Positions 33,310-38,080 of a stretch of 38,080 nucleotides of DNA are shown piece after piece. The first letter of the stretch is position 1. Every line of letters begins with the position of its first letter. The stretch covers positions 1 to 38,080 of the forward strand of contig NZ_JAELTP010000055.1 of assembly GCF_016428915.1 (NCBI RefSeq). The letters are read 5' to 3'. The DNA comes from Pandoraea sp. ASV26 (GTDB lineage: Bacteria; Pseudomonadota; Gammaproteobacteria; Burkholderiales; Burkholderiaceae). Below the pieces are notes generated by a model. It was given only the letters and a program-made list of their open reading frames with translations. It was not told the origin of the DNA and did not search any database. The translations under genes were made by a program, and so were the position numbers.

Positions 33310-33660
33310 GTCTGAGTGTAATCGTTCTCCGGTCGCTCGGAAACCCGGGATTTCGAGCCGTGACACGCCCGTAGCTTATAGGTGGCATAAGGATTGGCAT
33401 ATGACATCGGCGCCACAAGGCTTTGCGTCCGATGCCCGATTTTCGCCGTGCAGTTGCAGCATTCGGTATGGCGTTTCACTTGATGGGAAACGGGCGCGTC
33501 GCCCTGCGAAAGGGTGACGCCGGCGGCGCGGCGGTGGGAAATGCGGGCATGAGGGAATGCGCCGGTCGGCGTGACGGGTACACTCATCGTTTGCACCGGA
33601 AGCGCGCCGTGGGCCGTCACCGGGCGTCCCCCGAAAACATCTGCCGAGGAGGCATGAGTC

Positions 33661-34374
33661 GTGAAACAGATCTTGATGATGAGCAGCTCCCGCAAGGGCA
33701 ACCTGGGCTTTCTGGAACACGCCGACGATCAGGTGCACGCGGTGCTCGGAGATCGTGTGAAAAGCGTCCTGTTCGTGCCCTACGCCGGGGGCATTACCTT
33801 CAGCTACGACGAGTACGAAGCGCGCGTGAAGCCGACGTTCGATCGGCTGGGGTATGTGCTCGAATCGATTCATCGCCACAAGGATCCGCGCGCGGCGATC
33901 GAACAGGCGCAAGCCGTTGTGGTGGGCGGTGGCAACACGTTCGCGTTGCTTGATCGCATGTACAACGCGGGCATCGTGGGTTTGCTGCGAGAGCGCGTGA
34001 ATGCCGGCATGCCGTACGTGGGGTGGAGCGCGGGGGCGAACGTCGTCTGCCCGACCATTCGCACGACCAACGACATGCCCATCGTCGAGCCGCCCACGCT
34101 CAAGGCGCTGAACCTGATTCCGTTCCAGGTGAATCCGCACTTCATCAGCGGCAAACCGGCGGGGCATAACGGGGAGTCGCGTGAGGAACGTCTGGCCGAG
34201 TATCTGGCGATCAATCCGGATGAGAGCGTTGTCGGCATTCCGGAAGGCACGGCGCTGCACGTGCAGGGCGAGAACGCCACGGTGCTCGGCGAGTTCGACG
34301 CGTTGCATTTCAGGCAGGGCGGCGCCATCGACAAGATCGCGACGGGCAGCACGTTTGCGCTGGCGTCGATCTGA
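33661..34374 (+). CDS. pepE: Dipeptidase E (alpha-aspartyl dipeptidase)
   Basis: Cytoplasmic serine peptidase of family S51, 237 residues, which splits dipeptides with N-terminal aspartate. The nucleophile Ser123 sits in GWSAGAN, with His160 in QVNPHF; VVVGGGNTFALL is the conserved segment before them. Length is normal. The GTG start at 33661 has GGAGG about 8 bases upstream; the ATG at 33654 is in another frame. It stands alone between glcB and the EamA transporter. Confidence 0.93.
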   Translation: MKQILMMSSSRKGNLGFLEHADDQVHAVLGDRVKSVLFVPYAGGITFSYDEYEARVKPTFDRLGYVLESIHRHKDPRAAIEQAQAVVVGGGNTFALLDRMYNAGIVGLLRERVNAGMPYVGWSAGANVVCPTIRTTNDMPIVEPPTLKALNLIPFQVNPHFISGKPAGHNGESREERLAEYLAINPDESVVGIPEGTALHVQGENATVLGEFDALHFRQGGAIDKIATGSTFALASI

Positions 34375-34463
34375 TCTGGGCGCACGCGATGCCGTCATGC
34401 GTTTGACGGACGAGTTTGACGGACGACCCAGAGAAAAATAAGTCATCCGAAAATTCTGAAATC

Positions 34464-34534
34464 TGACTTTTCGCACCGAATCGCATTCTGCTGGCCGGTT
34501 TCCGCTGGCAGAATGCGAAGTCAAATTCGGTGCG
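34464..34534. repeat. Nested inverted repeats with two mutually exclusive outer stems
   Basis: The inner stem CGCATTCTGC (34482-34491) / GCAGAATGCG (34508-34517) is perfect. The outer arms can pair in two ways. CGCACCGAAT (34472-34481) pairs with ATTCGGTGCG (34525-34534), leaving AAGTCAA bulged on the right. Alternatively TGACTT (34464-34469) pairs with AAGTCA (34518-34523), leaving 12 bases bulged on the left. No U-run follows. It lies in the 417-base spacer between pepE and the EamA gene, which otherwise holds no recognised gene. Confidence 0.7.
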
Positions 34535-34791
34535 CGCTTCCCCCTCGGCGTGTGATGTGCGGGCGATTGACCGTCCGGCATAGCAAATCCCTGCATCCGA
34601 GTCGCCTGTCTTTCTCGTTGCGGCCAGACGATCCCTCAAGCCGAGTCCGGTTGATTCCGACGTTTCACGTGTCGATCGCTACGCTTCATCGGACAGGAAG
34701 ACTCGCGTGTCCTTTATCAACTTCGTAAAAACACCTTCGACGCCCTGACGGCGCGCCGCAAGCTCAACGCGCGGTTTACTTCATATCGGAT

Positions 34792-35679
34792 ATGCGCTTT
34801 TCCCATCGCACAAGCTACGGGCCAGAGACCTGCGCGCTGGTCGCCGCCCTTCTTAATGGCACGATCGGCGTGTTGACGCGGGTCGGATTCGATCAGGGTG
34901 CGACGCCCGCGATGATCGCTTTCTGGAAGTGCTTCGGCGCGTTCCTGCTGGTCTGCGCACTCTGCGCCTGTCGACGGCAGCTAACTACGCAAACGATCAG
35001 CCTTGCCAAGCGCTGGCCTCAGTTTGCCTGTCTCTCGTTTCTGGGAATCTTCGGCCTGTATTACTTCGAGACGAAGGCGTTCGCACAAGCGTCAATCCCG
35101 CTGGTTTCCTTCCTGACGTATGCCGCCGGCGGTGCCACCATCGCGTTATCCGGCCTGTTGCTTGGGGAGACGATCACTCGCCGGAAAGTCATCGCCTTCG
35201 CTGCGATCGTCTTGGGTGTGGGCCTGATGAGTCTCTTCGAGCATGCCGTTACCGGGAGTTTGTCCGGCATCGCCCTGGCGTTGGCGGGCGGCTGCGGCTA
35301 CGCGCTGTTCATCTTCCTCTCCAAGTGGTTCAGGATCGGTGCGGGATTACCGCAGCTCGTCTGGCTATTCGGCTTCGGAAGTGTCTTTCTCCTGATGCCA
35401 CTCGTGAATGAGGGATTCGCGATACCTGATGGTTTCACATGGATAACCCTGTGCGGGCTGGTCTTGCTGCCGACGATCGGTGGCTTCTATTTCACCACGC
35501 GAGCGGTGGCGGGAGGACAGGCCAGCAAAGTGCAGATCATCGAGACCAGCGATCCGCTATTTGCCACAGGCTTTGGATTTTTACTTTTTGGCGACCGGTT
35601 GAGTCATGCAGGCATGCTGGGCGCCGCCTGTATCGCGGCAGGACTCTTGATTGCGGTCTGGCACAGGCCCGATCGATGA
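34792..35679 (+). CDS. EamA/DMT-superfamily transporter
   Basis: Inner-membrane exporter or metabolite transporter of 295 residues with ten predicted helices in two EamA repeats (about 12-145 and 155-292). GLYYFETKAFAQASIPLVSF and FTTRAVAGGQASKVQIIETS are the paired re-entrant segments, each followed by a glycine-rich helix and a GE or GD motif (LLGETI, LFGDRL). Substrate unknown. The two 60-base lines sampled are 53-55% GC, below the roughly 65% of neighbouring genes, and it uses rarer codons, suggesting later acquisition. The ribosome binding site before this ATG is weak. Confidence 0.9.
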   Translation: MRFSHRTSYGPETCALVAALLNGTIGVLTRVGFDQGATPAMIAFWKCFGAFLLVCALCACRRQLTTQTISLAKRWPQFACLSFLGIFGLYYFETKAFAQASIPLVSFLTYAAGGATIALSGLLLGETITRRKVIAFAAIVLGVGLMSLFEHAVTGSLSGIALALAGGCGYALFIFLSKWFRIGAGLPQLVWLFGFGSVFLLMPLVNEGFAIPDGFTWITLCGLVLLPTIGGFYFTTRAVAGGQASKVQIIETSDPLFATGFGFLLFGDRLSHAGMLGAACIAAGLLIAVWHRPDR

Positions 35680-35713
35680 GTTGACGAGCGCATCAGGCGA
35701 TCGATCAGACGAC

Positions 35714-35794
35714 ACCGCCGCCCGGGCGTGAGCCTCGGGCGGCGGTCGGTACGCAACGCACCACGAGAGGCAGCGGTGATGCTGCCCCTCGTGG
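35714..35794. other. Two strong hairpins between converging genes
   Basis: ACCGCCGCCCG (35714-35724) pairs with CGGGCGGCGGT (35736-35746). Then CCACGAG-A-GGCAGC (35761-35774) pairs with GCTGCC-C-CTCGTGG (35781-35794), with one mismatch. Neither is followed by a U-run on either strand. They lie between the EamA gene and the converging gene ending at 35821, and may block read-through or protect the RNA ends. Confidence 0.6.
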
Positions 35795-35820
35795 GGTCAG
35801 GTGTCAGTGTCGATGCGGGA

Positions 35821-36243
35821 TCAGGCGTCGTCGTCGAGCCAGGGCACTTCGACGTCGGTCAGGAAGGCGACCATCGCGAGCGGACGCGCTTCATGGCGAC
35901 CCATCTTGCCATCGGCACGATGCCACACCACCTGGAAAGTCTCCGGATGCTTGTCGGCGATCAACTGCACGGTGCGCAGTTCTTCTTCTTCGGCTTCGTC
36001 GATGGGGCCGTCGAACGACAGGACAAGTGCCTGCGGCCACACACCGTCTTCCGGATCGTAGACTTTGTCGCCGTTGGGCACGTCTACCACCGCTTCGACG
36101 CCGATCGTCGCCGACGCTGCCACGATCATCTCGCCAAGCGCGCGCAACAGCGCAGTTGCACGGGCAGAGTTGATCTGGCGCATGGCGAGATCGCCGCGCG
36201 TCAGGGCTTGTTCCAGCTTGGGATCGGTTTTTTGTTTGGACAT
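35821..36243 (-). CDS. Conserved hypothetical acidic protein
   Basis: Cytoplasmic protein of 140 residues that I do not recognise. It begins with a basic/polar segment (MSKQKTDPKLEQALTRGDLA). A small mixed alpha/beta domain follows, with GVEAVVDVPNGDKVYDPEDG and ALVLSFDGPIDEAEEEEL, and it ends in acidic WLDDDA. No signal peptide or membrane segment is seen. The start at 36243 has GAGGAA 5-6 bases upstream, so the longer frame to 36294 is not favoured. Confidence 0.75.
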   Translation of the reverse strand: MSKQKTDPKLEQALTRGDLAMRQINSARATALLRALGEMIVAASATIGVEAVVDVPNGDKVYDPEDGVWPQALVLSFDGPIDEAEEEELRTVQLIADKHPETFQVVWHRADGKMGRHEARPLAMVAFLTDVEVPWLDDDA

Positions 36244-36434
36244 GCGGTTCCTCGGTAAAACGTTAGCCACCACGCAGCGGCGGCGCCCTCTCACTGCGAC
36301 ACCAACGTCATACGTGGGGTTCCGATGCTACCACCGTCACGCACGCCGGGGCGCATTACAATGCGGGTTTTCGTCATTCACGCTTTTCCGCACGCCGCCG
36401 TTTACCGGCCTGCGCTGCCCGGAGCCCCGCTGTC

Positions 36435-36788
36435 ATGGATTCGCCCAAGCCCCCCAAATCAGATCAAACCCTTCAAAACGCTGCATCAGGGGCGAGTGAA
36501 GTCTATCTGCGTCTGCTCAGTGAAACCGCCAAGATCGACTGGAAAGATCTGGAGTCGTTTTTTGCACGCGGCGTGCTGCTGTACGTTGGCCCCGGTGTCG
36601 ACCTCGTGTCGGTCGCCGAGGCGCTCGCCAACGACGATAAGGAGACCGTGTCGCAGTGGCTCTCGTCGGGCGTGGTGCAACGCATGCAAGCCGAGCACGC
36701 GACCGATTTCGCGGCGCGCACGCCGGAGCTGTGGGCCGTTGTTGTGGCGCCCTGGGTGCTGGTGCAGGAACGCGGCGCCGTCGCTTGA
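36435..36788 (+). CDS. DUF2288 domain-containing protein
   Basis: Small cytoplasmic protein of 117 residues and unknown function. The DUF2288 pattern is clear: LLSETAKIDWKDLESFFARG, then DLVSVAEALANDDKETVSQW and the tryptophan-rich ending ELWAVVVAPWVLVQERG. Family members are usually 90-120 residues and occur across Proteobacteria. A 9-bp repeat tract lies just after the gene. Confidence 0.88.
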   Translation: MDSPKPPKSDQTLQNAASGASEVYLRLLSETAKIDWKDLESFFARGVLLYVGPGVDLVSVAEALANDDKETVSQWLSSGVVQRMQAEHATDFAARTPELWAVVVAPWVLVQERGAVA

Positions 36789-36807
36789 TGGCGACACGTC
36801 GTCTCCA

Positions 36808-36855
36808 CAGTCGCTACAGCCGCTACAGCCGCCGCAGCCGCCGCAGCCGCCGCAG
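36808..36855. repeat. 9-bp tandem repeat after the DUF2288 gene
   Basis: Five units of the type CAGCCGCTA / CAGCCGCCG run from 36808 to 36852 (the first reads CAGTCGCTA), followed by a partial CAG. It is a likely variable-number repeat, outside the coding region. Confidence 0.8.
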
Positions 36856-36880
36856 CGCGCTTCGCTGCGGGTGATGCCGG

Positions 36881-37255
36881 CTATTCCGTAACGCCCGCCT
36901 CGACGAGGCGTCGCGTGCAGTCTTCGAGCAGATCCTGCGCCACGGCCGACGCGTACGCATAGTCCGCGTCGAGCGATTCCGTCATTTCATGCGCGGTGTA
37001 AAGGCCAGCCTCGCGAGAGAGTGTGCCGGCCAGCTCGCGCGCAAAATCGTCGCTCAGCGTCGAGAGCAGGCGCCGCTCTTCCAGCGGCAATTGCAGCTTC
37101 GAGCGCGATAGCCACATCTGCGCGAGCGTGGCGCCCTGCTTGTCCGTCATCCATTGTCCATGCTCGTAGAATGCCGACAGACGCTCGGCCGTCAGCGCGA
37201 ACAGCAGCGCGCGGCGGGTGTTGAAATTCAGACGAATCGGGGTGGCTTCCGGCAT
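36881..37255 (-). CDS. Conserved hypothetical protein
   Basis: Protein of 124 residues that I do not recognise. It appears mostly helical and soluble. It begins MPEATPIRLNFNTRRALLFA, with SAFYEHGQWMTDKQGATLAQ and ESLDADYAYASAVAQDLLED as its most distinctive segments. No signal, membrane segment or known motif is seen. The codon pattern matches its neighbours, and it is the longest plausible frame here. The ribosome binding site is weak. It may share a transcript with the LysR gene 49 bases upstream on the same strand. Confidence 0.7.
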   Translation of the reverse strand: MPEATPIRLNFNTRRALLFALTAERLSAFYEHGQWMTDKQGATLAQMWLSRSKLQLPLEERRLLSTLSDDFARELAGTLSREAGLYTAHEMTESLDADYAYASAVAQDLLEDCTRRLVEAGVTE

Positions 37256-37304
37256 GACGGCAACCGCAATATGCGGACAAAATCGGGATCAGGGGGCAAA
37301 GGTA

Positions 37305-38080
37305 TCACGCGAAGAGCCGCAGCAGCGCATTGCGGGCGTGGCGGATCAGGTCGGTCTCATTGGCGCGTCCGGGCAGCAGATGGAATTCCGCACGCGGCAG
37401 TGGCGGCAGACCGAGTGACGGCGGGCACACGATGAGATCGGGCGTGAGCGCCGACTCGTTCAGGCACGAGATGCCCAACCCCGCGCCGAGTGCCAACTGC
37501 ATGCCGGCCACGCCCGCGGCCGAGTGCGAAACGCGATACGGCACTTTGTGACGCTCGAGCACGCCGAGCACCAGGCTTTGCAGCGCGCACGACGGCGGCA
37601 ACGTCACCAGCGGCAGCGGTTCGCCAACGGGCTCGGCCAGCGTCGACGACATCGCCCACACGAGACGCTCGCGGCGCACCAGCGTACCCGGCGTTCGATA
37701 GCCCAGCGCTTTGGCGCCTCGGCCGACATCCTCGTTCATCAGGCGTAACGCCAGCCCCACGTCGAAGTGTTCGCCGGTCAATGCGGTGCGCTCGATCTGC
37801 GCGCTTTGCATCGCGCTCACATGCAGACGCAGGCGCGGATACAACGTGGTGAACCGCTTGAGGACGCGGCCGACATCGTGCGGACGGTAGTAATCCGTGA
37901 TGGCGATGCGCAACTCGCCGTCGAGCAGCACGCCTTGCAGATCTTCGAACGCCGCTTCGGACAGCGCCGCGATCTGCCGCGCATAGGCGAGCAATCGCGT
38001 GCCGGCCGGGGTCGGGCGCATGCCCTTGCGCGAACGCACGAGCAACGGCTGCCCGGCGCGCTCTTCGAGCTTCTTGAGCT
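37305..38080 (-). CDS. LysR-type transcriptional regulator, partial (N-terminus outside window)
   Basis: The frame is open to the right edge and starts inside the helix-turn-helix region (LKKLEERAGQPLLVRSRKGM), then RPTPAGTRLLAYARQIAALS. A complete effector domain follows, opening GELRIAITDYYRPHDVGRVL and including ALGAGLGISCLNESAL. About 40-50 N-terminal residues are missing. The DYYRP element at the start of the effector domain resembles LysR proteins of the NhaR/YdcI-like side of the family only loosely, so no target is proposed. Confidence 0.9.
   Translation of the reverse strand, partial: LKKLEERAGQPLLVRSRKGMRPTPAGTRLLAYARQIAALSEAAFEDLQGVLLDGELRIAITDYYRPHDVGRVLKRFTTLYPRLRLHVSAMQSAQIERTALTGEHFDVGLALRLMNEDVGRGAKALGYRTPGTLVRRERLVWAMSSTLAEPVGEPLPLVTLPPSCALQSLVLGVLERHKVPYRVSHSAAGVAGMQLALGAGLGISCLNESALTPDLIVCPPSLGLPPLPRAEFHLLPGRANETDLIRHARNALLRLFA

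Noticed and set aside
34513-34791. Possible small gene or gene remnant upstream of the EamA transporter.
   Set aside because: The frame beginning GTGTCCTTTATC reaches a stop after 13 codons, and other frames show no ribosome binding site or recognisable motif.

Overview
The window is about 38 kb of high-GC bacterial chromosome, roughly 63-65% GC, densely packed with genes on both strands. Two DUF4148 small exported proteins, a Burkholderia-type trimeric porin, a double-length UvrA, DUF2288 and malate synthase G together point to the betaproteobacterial family Burkholderiaceae. Pandoraea is my best guess at genus, but that is inference. No rRNA, tRNA, insertion sequence, prophage or CRISPR array was recognised.

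Layout, left to right. (1) 1-3131, minus strand: an iron-uptake cell-surface signalling unit (FecI-type sigma factor, FecR-type regulator, TonB-dependent receptor cut by the window edge), with a near-consensus Fur box upstream. (2) 3373-9474: a LexA box and a 1976-residue tandem UvrA. (3) 9674-14330, minus: a GntR/FCD regulator, a gamma-glutamylcyclotransferase-fold protein, a complete polar amino acid ABC transporter and a VOC protein, with AT-rich inverted repeats as candidate operators. (4) 14627-16425: a DUF4148 protein, then a roughly 290-bp array of degenerate GTGGAT units phased at 11 bp, then an exported dienelactone-hydrolase-like protein. (5) 16705-21364: uppP behind a strong Pho box, then a divergent LysR / iron-dependent alcohol dehydrogenase pair of the phosphonate-associated type and an MHS-family transporter. 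(6) 21485-22824: three small exported or membrane proteins. (7) 23024-29437: a purine salvage locus. (8) 29574-38080: a DUF445 protein, malate synthase G, dipeptidase E, an EamA transporter in lower-GC DNA, three small conserved proteins and a partial LysR regulator.

The clearest functional system is region 7. A porin and a twin-arginine-signal nucleoside hydrolase form one minus-strand unit. A divergent LysR regulator sits next to an AzgA-type purine base permease and an adenosine deaminase. Read together they form a route from outer membrane to cytoplasm: nucleoside entry, periplasmic cleavage to base and ribose, base uptake and deamination. The promoters at the two ends each carry an uncharacterised inverted repeat.

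The most unusual non-coding signal is the 11-bp phased array at 15082-15371. Its units resemble degenerate DnaA boxes and keep register for about 26 helical turns between two converging genes. Shorter 11-bp tandem repeats recur in at least three other spacers.
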